A DNA stretch of 64,000 nt from Anseranas semipalmata. Its lineage: Eukaryota > Chordata > Aves > Anseriformes > Anseranatidae. Position 1 is the stretch's first letter. Each line of letters opens with the position of its first letter. The notes beneath the pieces were generated by a model, which worked only from the letters and a program-made list of their open reading frames with translations, did no database searches and was not told the origin of the DNA. The stretch spans positions 150,335 to 214,334 of the forward strand of contig VXAA01006450.1 of the NCBI GenBank assembly GCA_013399115.1, read 5' to 3'. Positions 24,768-37,349 of the stretch are shown here, piece by piece. Made by a program: the position numbers and the translations under genes.

Positions 24768-25294
24768 TATTGCAGCTGGAAATCATTTATTCCCATGCTG
24801 AAGTGGGGTTTCTAGTGTTCTTTTTACTCTCTGTTGATACTCCCAATCTGGTGTCCATCGACCCTGTGCCACTACCTCAGCTTGCATCCTTTCAGTCTCA
24901 GAGAAGGAAAAGCATACAGACTATTTTTACACAATCTCTAAGGGTATCCAAGATTTTAAGTGTAGCCTAAGACTTGTAATTGAGGACTGTCTAAAATACC
25001 TGGAAGCACTTTGAATGCTAAGACAGAGCAGCAAGATTTTTCTAGCCACTGGGGCTGGGAGAGGGAGGTTGGTTGGTTGATTGATTATTTATTGGGAATT
25101 AATACTGAGAGAGTATATGCAAAGGCTGAGGGCACCATGCCATCTTCACAGAACAAGACCCTAACAGCTAACTGACGTACAAGAAACTGCAAAGTTATAC
25201 TGTAAGAACACATATTAAGGACCGAGGAAAGTCTGCTAAGGTGCTACGTCTAAAACTAAGTTACTTCTCGCTTTGACCCTCCCCCTTCTTTGTA
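24768..25294 (-). other. HMBOX1: Proximal 3' UTR of HMBOX1 (canonical last exon)
   Basis: Sequence directly after the HMBOX1 TGA stop on the minus strand. Minus-strand AATAAA motifs are at 25088-25093 (about 200 bases after the stop) and 24786-24791 (about 505 bases after). Either could end a short transcript. Neither has a striking GU-rich downstream element, so the true end is uncertain. Confidence 0.4.
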
Positions 25295-25432
25295 TCAGTC
25301 GTCGTCTAGAGCCTCTGTCTTGATCTCGTTGGCTCCTTGCCGGGCCAATGCCAAGATGGTGTGGTTTACCGCTGCCATTTCCACGGCTAACGAAATGGGG
25401 TCTTGATGGTCACTATGGCTAGTGCTGTCATC
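25295..25432 (-). CDS. HMBOX1: HMBOX1 canonical last coding exon (C-terminus and stop)
   Basis: It encodes 45 residues from DDSTSHSDHQDP through the helix-like LAVEMAAVNHTILALARQG to the acidic end EALDDD, then TGA at 25295-25297. The acceptor reads ATGCGCAG then GATGACAGC, so the exon begins in phase 0. This matches the conserved C-terminus of vertebrate HMBOX1. The segment lies after the homeodomain and has no named domain. No additional coding sequence follows. Confidence 0.96.
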   Translation of the reverse strand, partial: DDSTSHSDHQDPISLAVEMAAVNHTILALARQGANEIKTEALDDD

Positions 25433-28400
25433 CTGCGCATGCGGAAATGAGAAAACAGAAGCACGGTTACTCCACAAGCAGAAAACCAGCAGAAAAAAAA
25501 ACTAGTGTATAAATAATGGACTGGGGGCAGCAAATTGCACATTTGTTACAGGGGTACAACGTGAAAGGAATTTACACAATTGATTTAGGACTGACTTCCC
25601 TCACTGTGCAGACAAAGGTAAGCGGGGCAAGGAGTGGCATACCCAAATTTCAAGAAACAAATTTAAGGGGGGGGAATATTCTGAGGAAAATACTAAATTA
25701 TAAAGATAAAATTGATATACAGCATATGTCAGAAAACCAAACTAAGGTAGGAATCATTATCCACTGAACAAATTCATGCTATGCTTACATTTTGATTACT
25801 GTATACAGTTCTGGTCATCCCATTTAAAGAGGACATAGAACTAGAAAAGGTAGCGAGAGTGGCAACCAAGAGGAAGAGAGGCCTGGCGTGCCTTCCTTAC
25901 AAGGAGAGAACAAATAGACTCTGATTCCTCAGCTTGGAAAAGAAATGGCTGATGGTTGATATGGTAAATGCTTATTACAAATAATCAGTAAATAGAGAAC
26001 AATTGTTCGCTACTTCTGACGATCTAATAAGCAAGGGTGCTCAGAGAAATGATGAGATAATATATTCCAAAGCAGCAACAGGAAGCAGCTCTTCACTTAT
26101 CACAGATCAGTTGTAGGATTCACTGATTTTTAGATTAGCCAAAAGTAAAACTGGCTTTAAAAAGGGGGGTTAGACAAGTTCACAGAAAATTAGTCTACCA
26201 GTAACTATCAAAAAAGGAAGTGCATACACTGCCTGGCTCAGGAAGTCCCTCAAAACTACTGCCTTCCAGAAGCTGGAAGCTACTATAATAAAGTCAGTCT
26301 ATAATTGTCCTATTCTTTAAAAATACTTTTTCCTGAAATACTGTTATTGACCTTGCTCAGAGATAGGATACAAATCTAGACTAGCCTTTGGTCTGAGTCA
26401 GTATCCTATGAACAAATTGAATTCACACAGGTATTGGGAAAAAGATGCTGAAAACCTCCTAGACAGTTAAGAAAAACAGTGCAAGGATTTCAGGGGACTG
26501 GAACTACCGTAACTCAAGTATCTAGGTGAACATCCTGCCGAATCCTCTAGTCCATTGAACTAAGTGCCATGTATTTCTTCATGCTTATTTTCTAAACAGT
26601 GAGGTCTCTCAGCTGTAAGAGGACCACTGTGCTGATGACTATGATGCTTGGCAAGCAAAACTAATACAGTGAAACTCTGATGCTATAGGACTGCAATGAA
26701 ACTTTTAAAATCAAGGAACAAGAAGAGTTACCTTCCTATGGGTACATAATAGCCATACATTATCAGACCAAAAGTCTGACTGTTCTAGCACAAATTTTAT
26801 GTGAAATGTGCATGTTTCCCAGTCTAGATCAGAAATAGAGCTTGGCTTAAAATAACAGGAATGAGAACCAGTAATATCCAAAACTCTGATTTCAGCTGTC
26901 AAATAAACTCCTCTGGGATATTGGGCAAAATCGTGGTGTTTCCCTCTCTTTAAAATGAGGCACTAATAGTGAACACACCGCTATTTTGCCATTATTACTA
27001 TTATTTTTACAGAAAAGAAATTATAAACATTTATCAAGTCTTCCAACAGCCGTCAAGTGATGAACGTGCAAAATTTAAATTTTAAAATGTATATTAAACA
27101 TTTTTAAATTAAGAATGACAGGTTGCAAATGCTGAGGGAGACAGAAGAGACAGGATTTGGTAAAAATCCTACGTTATTTAAAGGAATGCATCAATTTACA
27201 ACAAATAGACGGCAAATATTGTGATGTCATCTCAGTAATCTTTACCATGGTAAGAAATACAAAGTTCTGAGTTTTGGAGTTTTAGTCACTTTATTAACTT
27301 TTGGATGAACTTTGGGTTTTGAAGTTTACTAGGGTTTAAGTGTCACTGTGGAAAACAGAATTCCTGGTTTTATCAGCTAAGGGATGTTAAACAGTCATCA
27401 GGAGAGCTTGCCATTTAATCCGCTTCGCTGCTAATGCCTAATTATACTTCATAGAGGAACCCAGCCAGATTACTGAGAAATGTAATTTTTAAGGACTCTA
27501 AACAAAGATCTTTAACTTTCAATATTCAATTTATTTCTGTTTTCAAAGCATTTTGGACAACACACAAATAAAAATATAGTTTGGGAGTCTAGATAACTCT
27601 TCATCTCAGTATTCAGTTGCTGTATCTGACTGACAAGGAATTAACTGCACTCGACAGCAGTTTCAAAATATTTTATAACAGTCACAGAGCAGACTCTCAT
27701 CATCTAGAGCTAGCAAGGTTGGTCCCACCAAATCTACTGGTGATGACCTATAAAAAGGGCTTTAATACCCATCAGAAGCAGAGCGGCTGGGAACACCTCT
27801 ACCAGATATCTGTTGTACCGGGCCACAGCCAAGGCTGCTAGGGACTCATTCCAGGACACTCAGTTGCTACTGCACTCCACCAGGAGCCTTTATAGAGGGA
27901 GACGTAGCTATTTCTCCTGAATGAGTCAACTAAAACCAATCCGCCAACCCCAGGTGTTGGGTGTAGCACAGAACAGAGCTATTACCAAAGCCAGAACCAA
28001 GTAAATGAACTGTTCAACAAGTCCACTGGTGCCAAGCACACACATCCCTGATGGGTTTTGGCTAACACTGACACCTGAGGGAAAATTGGGAAGGGGATGC
28101 AATACCTGTCAGGAAGGTGTGTGAAGGAAGGGTCACCAACTTTAGGGTAGGTGAGGGCTCAGAGTGCGGGAAGGGGTATTCTTTTGCTAGAGAATTTAAA
28201 AAAGAAGTTGCTGTCAAGGGTTAAAAATAACCAAGAAAAATAGAGAATAGGCAAGAGTTAAAATGCAAAAAGAAAAAAATAAAAAGACAGATAATATGTA
28301 AACAATCCAAATAGTGGCACATTGTTGCAGAACAATATGAAGCAGGTAAGGGGCCAAATAAATGTCAAGCTTTAGTTCATCACATCCCTTCCCCCCACCC

Positions 28401-29180
28401 TTCCCTCTTGTCTGTCAGCATCTTAGGGACTGATCCTGAGACACTCCTGAAAGGTGCTCCCACAGACAAACGGGGCAGCTCAGCACCTCACAGGAGGGTG
28501 CTCAGCATCCTGTGGGCAAAGTTGACAAAAGGGATTATAAAGCGTACCGGGCAGGGGCTTACTGGTGTACTTGTTTGGGTGCCAGATAAGCAACTCACAA
28601 CAGCTGTAACACAGGCTATTACGAAGACATTTCTTGCAGAAAGAAATAAAAGGTGAGAGAGGAACACACATGCCTAGTTTTGCAGGGAAGCATGTTGGTG
28701 CCTGATATATTGGAGCAATTGTTAAAGACCTGTACATCCTTTCTTGAGGGTGGATAACTAGCACGGTGCCAGGGGTAAGGAGAGCTCAAGGTATGCATGG
28801 TGCACTGGGTGAGTTAACACTCTCCTAACATTTTTCATACATTGCGTGTGGCGTGAATGGTGTAACTTGCTTGTTTGGAGCAGATCCTCCTGTCTTCTTC
28901 TACCTTCTCTGCTTCTCTGCCTCCCTCTGAACATCTTCCCTCCTCCTCCCCATTGCGTACTTGCCAAGTGTCCTGTTGTATGACAATAAATCCATGTGGG
29001 TGAATACTGGTTGCTCAACACATTCAAACAGGGGAGCTGTGCTCTTCCACTTTCCCCATTACAATTACATCAAAGCAAAACAAGAACAAGAGACATCTCA
29101 TTTGTGAGAGGCAGAAGGCCTCTTCATGTGTCACAGGAACTCTCCCTTTTGGGGACACGCGGTTCAGCCACGATGCTTAC
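25433..29180 (-). other. HMBOX1: HMBOX1 intron
   Basis: About 3.7 kb, with donor GTAAGC at 29175-29180. It contains a diverged plus-strand CR1 relic at about 25640-26420 and possible MIR-like remnants near 26910-26975. The 28380-28990 stretch is pyrimidine-rich in places. No other exon recognised. Confidence 0.8.
25640..26420 (+). mobile_element. Old CR1 LINE relic
   Basis: Diverged plus-strand CR1. The clearest part is ttactgtatacagttctggtc near 25800, then blocks equivalent to the CR1 3' region with aaggagagaac. Further blocks follow up to a tail at about 26420. Boundaries are approximate. Confidence 0.6.
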
Positions 29181-29275
29181 CTGCTCTGAATAGTCATTGC
29201 CATCAACGTCGTCACTGTTGGAATGACCTCCCGGACTCTGTACATCTATTCCATGGCTCTCCAGGATTGCTGCTT
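29181..29275 (-). CDS. HMBOX1: HMBOX1 coding exon after the homeodomain
   Basis: 95 nt encoding (E)AAILESHGIDVQSPGG and then the acidic serine/aspartate-rich SNSDDVDGNDYSEQ. It starts in phase 1, completing GAA from the preceding ATC G, and ends after a full CAG codon (phase 0). The acceptor is TTTTTTCGAAG then AAGCAGC; the donor is GTAAGC. The phase-0 end matters, because two alternative downstream exons (25432 and possibly 13562) could be joined without a frame change. Confidence 0.95.
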
Positions 29276-30974
29276 CTTCGAAAAAAGCAAATGGATCCCT
29301 AATTTATCTGATGCATTAGAGTAATTAAAAGTAACTATTTTTTCAAGAAGTTAGAATAACTGGAAGAACAGAGTTAGTTCTTAGCCTCTTCCTCTTCACT
29401 CTCCAGTGTTTGGGAAGGTAGCACATGTACAGATACTGGTTTGCCTGAAATCCTTCCCTGTCAACTAACAGACTTGTTTGCGAGTAAGAATCCTTGTTTT
29501 CCAGCCAGTCCTATTAGAAATTAGCTTAATTTCTAATGCACTGGAGTGGCAAAGGCATTCCCTGTAGATCTTCCCACATAGTTTGGACTGGCAGGACTTG
29601 AGGGGGGCGGGGAGTGTCTGAAAATAGATGGAGAAATTTTTAAAAGCACTTAAGGGATTTAAAAACAATACATCTTCATCTTCCAGCAGGATCCATGCAT
29701 CTAAAGCTCCCTTTAGTTCTTTTTAATCTCTTTCCAACCCTCCTCCCCATACAGTACAGATAACATACAGTACAGATAAAGCTGCAATTCCACCCACCTT
29801 TGAGTTACTTTGCTTTGTTCCCCCCTACTTCGACAGACAGGTTTCATTTTTCAAAAATAAAGTTAGATTAAATTTCAGTAATACACTAAATGCTATAGAA
29901 AGAACTTTTTCTTCTTCACAAATATGGCAACAAGCAGCAGACAGCAAGATGGCATAACACACTTGACATTTGCAAAAATACCAATTAACAACAGGCAGAT
30001 ACGGATCTTTGCTTGTCTACATGTTGCAAACTCAGTTCTGCATAGTACCTAAGTGTGTGCATAAGATTTTGCACACATTTTGTTGAATCCTAGCTGCTAA
30101 TGTGAGTTTGTCCTCATTAGAATGTCTTGTGTCTATCCACATTAGAAGGTCTACTTAGAAGTTCAGAGTCGCTTCTAATTTCCTTACAATGAGGTAGTTA
30201 AGCAAAGAACCTGTAGGGCTAGCTCTGAAGTGACTTTTGTTTTATCTTGATCATCAAGAAAAAATGTCACTTTGTTCCAGCCACTTGTCACTGTGCAACC
30301 CCATGAAAGCAATAAGGAGCACAGGTGTAACCAGAATAAGAAGTTGGCTTGCAGAACCTTTGGTCCTAGTGGCTGTATCTGAGATGTAAAAACAACTCAT
30401 CTGGACTCTTAGATCCCTGTGGGGTCTCAGAGATGGCAGTAGGAAAGACACCCCACGTTCTGGCTGAAAAAACAAGTGCACTTCAGCGGAACACAGACAC
30501 AAGGAAACTTACAACCACATAAAAGCTCCTCACAACAACCACTTCTCATTTAAACAGCACACTGAGGTTCTGAACTTGCAAGAGTCTCAATTTTCCTTAT
30601 TTCCAATGCAGGTATTTTAAGGTTTTATTTCAGATTTTATTTGGGGATATCCCGAGGAGCCTGAGCATAGGGAAATATGATTCTCCCTCCGCTAACAAAA
30701 TTCTTACTTTGGTTTTTAAAACGGATCTTCTAGTGAAACTTCATAACTGCCTCATTATTCCTGCATTGATGACGGAATTTCGTAAATTAAATTCCTACGC
30801 ATACTTGAGAAAAAATCTGGAACAGAAATAGACTTATTTTTAAAAAATTGTTCCACGTTTCTATTAAGAATGTTGGTACCTCTAGTACTTTCATTAATAC
30901 AATCTTACATAATTCCATCTCTCCTGAGCAAGTCTATGTACTGAACCTTGAAAGCAGGCTCTCTGATACATTAC
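29276..30974 (-). other. HMBOX1: HMBOX1 intron
   Basis: About 1.7 kb. It holds a 16-nt tandem duplication at 29749-29780 and otherwise nothing recognisable. Donor GTAATG at 30969-30974. Confidence 0.85.
29749..29780. repeat. 16-nt tandem duplication
   Basis: atacagtacagataac occurs twice in a row (29749-29764 and 29765-29780) with one mismatch at the last base. Confidence 0.9.
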
Positions 30975-31070
30975 CGATATTGGCTCGTCTCTTGATTTCC
31001 TTTCTTCTGTTGGCAAACCAATTGTACACTTTAAGGGAGGTAACTCGCTCCAAATCCGATAACTTTTTTC
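30975..31070 (-). CDS. HMBOX1: HMBOX1 homeodomain exon with recognition helix
   Basis: 96 nt encoding (G)KKLSDLERVTSLKVYNWFANRRKEIKRRANI. WFANRR is the homeodomain helix-3 signature (WFxNxR), which inserts in the DNA major groove, and is followed by the basic KEIKRR. The exon begins in phase 1 (acceptor TTTCATAG then GAAAAAAG) and ends in phase 1 (ATC G, then GTAATG). All signature residues are intact, so DNA binding should be preserved. Confidence 0.97.
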
Positions 31071-32129
31071 CTATGAAAGTAAGAGTGAAAAAAAAAACAA
31101 AAGGACTGTGCTCACTGGGTTACAGAGATAGGCAAACTACCTTTATACATATGATAAACTCCTGAAATATAGACAGCACTGACAAGTTATTATAACTTAG
31201 AATGAAGAGAATTTTATGTGAACCAGAGTACAGTGCCCAGATGCTATGGTAATAAATGCCAAATATCTCTCTAAAAACAAAGTAGACTTTCTTCTGTTTT
31301 TAAAATCTGAAATACAGGAATTTCTTTGCAGCTTCAATCAACCAAATCCAGAGCCGTGGGAGAACAGAGGGCTGCTTTTCTAGTTCAAGAACAAAACTGA
31401 GATTCAAAAAACTCAAATTCAATTCACATCCCTGCCACAAATCGCATACCCTTGGGCTAGTTTTCTTACTATGTGCCCCAAGGGTACAGTTCAATGACGT
31501 GTTTTCCTCAGCAGCAGCAAAATAAATGAAGGAATTTTGTCCCCCCTCAATCTGCTTTCCTTCTTCTCCACCAGCCGCCGCTATCATGCTCCCACAGCAC
31601 TAATCACAGCCTCTCAATTCTGCCAGGACACTTTCTATCTTTTGGGAGAAGAGGCTGGGGGATGTTGGAAACCAGATCAGTGGAGTGTTACACTTAAACC
31701 AGCAAAAAAAAATCCCAACAACATCATGGAAACTGGCCATAACACTATTTAACATGTTCAGTATAGCTGCATCTTCAGTCCTCTGCAGCCTACAGAAGGA
31801 TGGGGCCCCCAGTGCGTGCTTCAGACTTTCTCAAAGTTTATTTATTCAGTATATGAAACAGTCATATAATTGCAGCAATCAGCATCTGCAAACTTAAATA
31901 AATAAGGAGAGATGAACTGAGTGAAATTAAGAAAATTCTGGAAATAGATACCTATGCTGTTTCCTAATGCTTTGTATCAGTACCACTCAAACATTTTACT
32001 GATCCTGAGACACTGTTTTAAGTACCTTGTTCAAAGTTGCTAAACCAACCAGTGGCACTGCCAGCACTACAATACCTAGCCTCTGTGGCCCTCTACCCAC
32101 TAGATCCTTCTGCTTCCACCATGAAAAGA

Positions 32130-32370
32130 CAAGAGGAAACACTAAAGTTGGAACAAGGGAAATTCTGACTAGATATTAGGACAATGTATTTTGCCATGAG
32201 AGCACTTAGCATTGGAACAGGGGCCCAGGGAGGTGGGAAAACCTCTGGTTTTGGAGAATTTCGAAACTGACTGAGGCAAAGCCCCTGAGCGACCTGTTCA
32301 AAGATGCTCCTGAGTGACCAGATGATCACTTTCAGCCTAAATTGCTCTATGATTCTGCGCTGTTCTGCGA
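32130..32370 (+). mobile_element. Old CR1 LINE 3' fragment
   Basis: Plus-strand CR1 tail. It carries attctgactagatattagg, gcccagggaggtggg and a 3' end reading gctctatgattctgcgctgt. Several small gaps relative to younger copies. Confidence 0.75.
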
Positions 32371-32714
32371 CTGCCCCAGTGTTCAGGGGTCATGCCTTAG
32401 CTTTCTTTTGCATTAATTTTTATTCTGGTTATATAAAATTTAAATATATCAAAAAAAGTTTGGAAAACTACGCAAATGTTTGGTTAGTAAAACTAAGCAA
32501 AGGCAGGTGTTTCCATTAATCTGGGCTCGCTAATACTACACTGAACATTTACGCTCATCTCCCAAGTATGACTTCTCTAGGAACAGGGAAAAAGTAACTT
32601 ACTGACCCAAACATAAGGTCCTCCATTAACACACAGATTCTAATGTGAGACCCCTGTCTAGAAACTATAAAGAAAACTGAAAGATAGGAAAGCTGTGTTC
32701 TTTACTCTTCGGAG

Positions 32715-32865
32715 GACCTGCTGCATGATCTCCATCAAGCCTCAGTCTGTGAACCTAAGATTTCCCATCTGTAAAACAGAGCCAGTAAAACCCACTTTTG
32801 TGGAGCGTAATGAAATTCTCAGATCAGTACTAAATGCTTATAGAAGTACTTTGAAATAACTGACC
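32715..32865 (+). mobile_element. MIR-like SINE fragment
   Basis: The stretch cctcagtctgtg followed by tttcccatctgtaaaacaga resembles the conserved MIR 3' region (cctcagtttcc..catctgtaaaatgg). Highly diverged. Confidence 0.45.
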
Positions 32866-33216
32866 TTAAAGAATGAAAGCCTTTCAGAACATGTTTATTT
32901 TCTTAGCAATGCCATTTACAAAGCTGTATAAATGAAATGTTCAGATGCACAACTTTTATTTCATATCTCAACTGGTGGGAATTTAAGCTTCAGACATAGG
33001 CATTTAGGGCTGAAAATCGCATCGACTTTCATGTTCATCCAAGTATGGCAGCTCTGAACAACATGAGCCAGAGAATGCTTGAGAAGAAACCTACAACTAG
33101 TTGAGAACGTTAAATTGTTAGTAATAGCCATAAAATGAGATTTGCTGAATTTAACAGGAGATGTTGAAATCTAATTGCAATTGCCTTTGGAAAAGACATC
33201 GTGATCAGCTCCTCAC

Positions 33217-33299
33217 CTGGCTTTTGTATAACTGCATTACAGGCGTTTGCAATTTCTTCTCTCTTTGCCTCGTCAGGATATTGATTCTCATTGAAGTAA
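33217..33299 (-). CDS. HMBOX1: HMBOX1 homeodomain exon, helices 1-2
   Basis: 83 nt encoding (S)YFNENQYPDEAKREEIANACNAVIQKPG. The YFxxNQYP..xxREEIA pattern is the end of homeodomain helix 1, the loop and the start of helix 2. The loop before helix 3 is longer than in typical 60-residue homeodomains, a known feature of the HNF1/HMBOX group. It begins in phase 2 (acceptor CCTTACAG then TTACTTC) and ends in phase 1 (CCA G, donor GTGAGG). Confidence 0.97.
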
Positions 33300-34262
33300 C
33301 TGTAAGGAGGAGGAAGAAAAAAGTTTTTTTCAGAAATCAGAGCACGAATGCTCCAAAGCAGCTTCACTAGAAGGTGTCAACTGCTAGTTTATGCATGGCT
33401 CTTACAGAGATAATACAGTAGCAGTAAATTTTATGTCAACCTTTATATGCATAAGGTAATATCAGCATGCATTCGTATCCACAGTTACTCTTTGGAAACT
33501 TCCCAAATGCCTCAGATAACTGAATGTTATCTCAGCATTTGCAGCGTCCCCTCAGCATTTGGAATATCCTACTAGGAGATACAACAAAGGAGGCAACGCT
33601 ACGAATATCAGAGTTATGACTGTCAACCGAAGCATCGTGTTACAAGACATCATAGGCCATGCCTCTGCTTTTTTAATTACCATTTACTTTTTTTGTTTTT
33701 TTCCCTTGCACACCCCAAGCTTAGGCAGTATCCTACAAATGAAAGAGCTGTTCAATGTTTATTTTGATCATCAGGTTAATATATACACACGTACATATAT
33801 ACCAATATATATTACATACAAACACAGAAATACTGTGGATTTAGACAGATGTTATTAATATTGTACAGACAAAACTACACATTAATACGGTAAGATTTCT
33901 AGAGTCAGATTTTCTTTCAATCACAATGAAAAAAATTTAGAACTACCCCAAAACAACATACTCTGAGTACAGCATATTTTAATAATATTTTTGTGAATAA
34001 TTGTGATTTTATTGTACTTTATATGCAGTAAACATCCTATAAAAGTTAAACTGTTTTTTCTTTTACTTCATTTAAGTGCTTTAAAAATTTTAATGAACTG
34101 ATTTACATTCTACAGATCTTATCAGATCCGCATTAAAAACAACAAAAGAGTCCTGTTTACTTCAATGGACTCTGACAAGCAAGCCATAAGCAGGGACTAC
34201 TACGTTTTTCTGTAGATTGTCTGTAATATATAATCCTAAGAATTCTTTGATCAACTTTGATC

Positions 34263-34370
34263 AGCAGCAGGTCCAGATGTTCGACAGCTGCTCTGGACAT
34301 GCAGTGTTAGGTGGATGGTTGGACCTGATGATCTTGAAGGTCTTTTCCAAACTAAATGATTCTATGATTT
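34263..34370 (+). mobile_element. CR1 LINE 3' end
   Basis: Short copy, mainly the terminal segment: gttggacctgatgatcttga, then ggtcttttccaaactaaatg, ending attctatgat. Typical CR1 3' terminus. Confidence 0.85.
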
Positions 34371-35364
34371 TCCTTTAATGTAGTCCATTTACCAGTAGGA
34401 GAGTTAGGCATTATTAGGCATTCATTATTTTCCATGGTCATATTTCTCGTCTGGTGGATCTGCCCCAGCACAGTTGCTCTCTATGGTAACATGCATTCTG
34501 TTCATATAGCAATTGTTTCTTTCCAACCTTCTTTTGAAAAAGTGGTGCTAATGCAGATCCCACTGCTTCACTTCCCGTTTAAAACAATCCACTGTAAATA
34601 CAAATTTTGGACATTCGGTTTGAATTCTATGTACTAGTACTTCATCCTATTTTTCACAGTGTTATTTGCAGTTACAGCTATGCCTGCAAATGCAGTCCTA
34701 TTTCAAAGTTGCTGTTCATTGACTAAGAGAAATCACACATTAGCACAGCTAGTTGCACTGTTAATGTACTTCCACTTGATTTGGTAGCTTGGAGAGCAAA
34801 TGAAACCACAGAAACAGCTCCGTCTTCACTAAATGAAGGGCAGACTACGTCTATACTACTAATTTGGGCATTGGAGGCAATCACATTTACACATAAACAT
34901 CTACTTCTTCCCCGGACCTCTCAGAGTTGCTCTTATGAAGTAGGTCCTGAGAGACTGACCAGAACTGTAATTCTCACTTGGCTTGAACCTCCTCCAAAAA
35001 ACAGCTGAGATTTTGCCATTAGATCTGAAGAAGAGGACATCTGGTTACACTTTACTGGAAGCTTCGAGCACAGAGCACCTTCACCTCTGGCACTGCTGCC
35101 AGCAGGAGCACTCCCTGTACCAGAGACTTTCTTCTCCCCCCAGCAATAGCCCCAGTCTCTGGGCATGGCATTTTTAAAAGTATAGTTTCCTCTTTCAGAT
35201 ATATCATCCCTTCTATTATTATATCATTTAAAGCAATGTATGTACCCATGCAAACTTGCAAATTACTGCTTAAAGGTGTGGTGTTCTGCACAAAGCATTT
35301 TTGGAGAAAGGAAAGTTGGAAAACAGCCTAGAAAACACTTTTTCTAGTAGTTAGCACAATTGTC

Positions 35365-35420
35365 TCATGACCGTGTCTCAGCAATCCCACCTACAAAATA
35401 GAGAACTCCCTTCTCTGCCC
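35365..35420 (+). mobile_element. MIR-like SINE fragment
   Basis: gtgtctcagcaatcccacct followed by acaaaatagagaac resembles the MIR core (tgcctcagtttccccatctg). Short, so only tentative. Confidence 0.35.
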
Positions 35421-37320
35421 ACAGCCAAGAACTATTTCCTCTTCTGAGTGCCATGAAATAAAGGAAAGTCAGGACTATTATTTATATGACTATACTACGT
35501 GCATTGGAGTTCTAGTCAGGACTCCAAGTCATCACTATGCGCACAAAAATTAACTCAGCAAATTTTGCTAGCCATAACCGCTATTTTCTGGACTCCCTTT
35601 GCTAAACATTATTTCCTTTGTTTATAGATACTTGTCCGAAGTCAAGAACAAACACCACGCAATAAAATGCCATAAAATTAGAAAAACTGATGGATCTATA
35701 TGATGATGTGCTAAAACCAGAAGGTGAAACTCTGGTATCATGTGCCATTATGGATCTAGATAGTCTGTAGTCACAAAGATGCTAGACGATACCCAACTTT
35801 ATTGAAGAAATGACAGAAGATGTAAAATTCAAGAAACAGTGTACATTTGAACTGCCCACCCTTACATTGATGCAAGAAACAGGCACCAATTAATCAAGAC
35901 AAGACAATGCCAGAGCCACTAGTGACCCTTCTCTTGGCATGTAGTTAAACACTAAGCTTTTAGCAAGCCAATGAGTGCCACATGCTTTTGCTGGCACTAA
36001 CAATAAAAAGGTCACATTTATTATTAATAACAAAACTTAGGTCAAGATTATAATTGTCTGTGATAACATGAAATCTCCTTGCGGTGGAGCTAACCTTCAG
36101 AACTGGACAATGAATGAGACACCTCTTATGGCAAATGAGGAAGTTTTCTTTGTGTATTCCAATCATTTTTGTGATTTAGAAAAACTCCCCATTGAAACAG
36201 TAATTCACATCTGCACACATTAGGACTGAATAAACTAAAAGTGTTTTCATTTCAATGGAAAAATACATTTTGATCCAATCTTCTTAAGCATTTTCTTTAA
36301 ATATCTTTTAATGTAAATATCTGAAAGCTTCTACAAGAAAATTGATCCCTGCTTGAAAACCTGAAACTGTTTTCATCCTCATACCATGCTTTATGAAATA
36401 ATACTAAAAATTTGAGAAGTTTTCAGGCAGCATCCCTGGTAAACAAGACACTTCCACGAAGACCAGAAAGCTAAGGGGCTACCAGAGGGGAGCTGAAGGG
36501 AACTACCTGAATGGCTAAATTTACTTTCTGTAGTTGGCACAGTAATCTTAGTGCCTTCTTCTCCTTAGAAGAAGGAGGAAGGTGCGGGCTGATTCCTCAT
36601 CCCCGTTAATGACATGCCTCCTCCTTCCCTCATGCATTGAAGCTGCCCATGAACTTGTCCAACCCTCAACTTATGCTCCCCCAAAAAGTACCTTCTCCTG
36701 CATTTCTCCCGAAAAAAATCTTCTCTATCACCATATTTTGCTTTTAACCTTTGACAGAGATTCTCAGCTGTTTTTATCAGACAAGAGATCACACTCAGGA
36801 ATTCTCTGTCTTAAAGGAAAAGGTCTCATAGCTACTAGTAACTGAAAACATTACATGTAAGAGCTGATTTTCATCAGCAGCCTCCAAATTCTCCATATAC
36901 ACACGCTATAACTACATCACGTTTATCTCCCTTCACTTATTTTGAGGTTTTAATAGGATTTGTAGGTGACATATATGATGACACAAAACACAACATTTAA
37001 AGCCCTCCCAATGTTTCTGGAAAATAGCTAAGAATACCTGGATTTTCAAGATAGAGAAACCACTGCAAAAAATTTAAGACTTCATCACTGACTGTTCCAG
37101 TTTTCTCATGTTGAAGTTGTGAACACATTGTGAATTTTCTGACTCCAGTTCCTCTTGCAAACTGGAAATGAATTAAGTCAGGTATACTCCTGCTAAGGGA
37201 CAGGGAAAGAACTCAGGATGTCTGAATTTCTCTTCACAGCTACAAACCACAGCCTGTTCACAAACTAAAAGTTCCTGAAAACTACAGATGAAAAATATGA
37301 AGCAGTATGAACTTCAAAGG

Positions 37321-37349
37321 AAAAAAAAAAAGAAAAAGAAAAAGAAAAA
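37321..37349. repeat. A-rich (A4-5G) tract
   Basis: Poly-A run followed by three gaaaaa-type units. Low-complexity sequence. Confidence 0.85.

Larger units (their letters stand above)
31071..33216 (-). other. HMBOX1: HMBOX1 intron
   Basis: About 2.1 kb, donor GTGAGG at 33211-33216. It contains a CR1 relic (32130-32370) and a MIR-like fragment (32715-32865); 31400-31480 also resembles MIR. No other exon seen. Confidence 0.85.

Noticed and set aside
33775..33830. AT-rich atatac/acatac stretch as a microsatellite or origin
   Set aside because: No regular unit; ordinary low-complexity intronic DNA.
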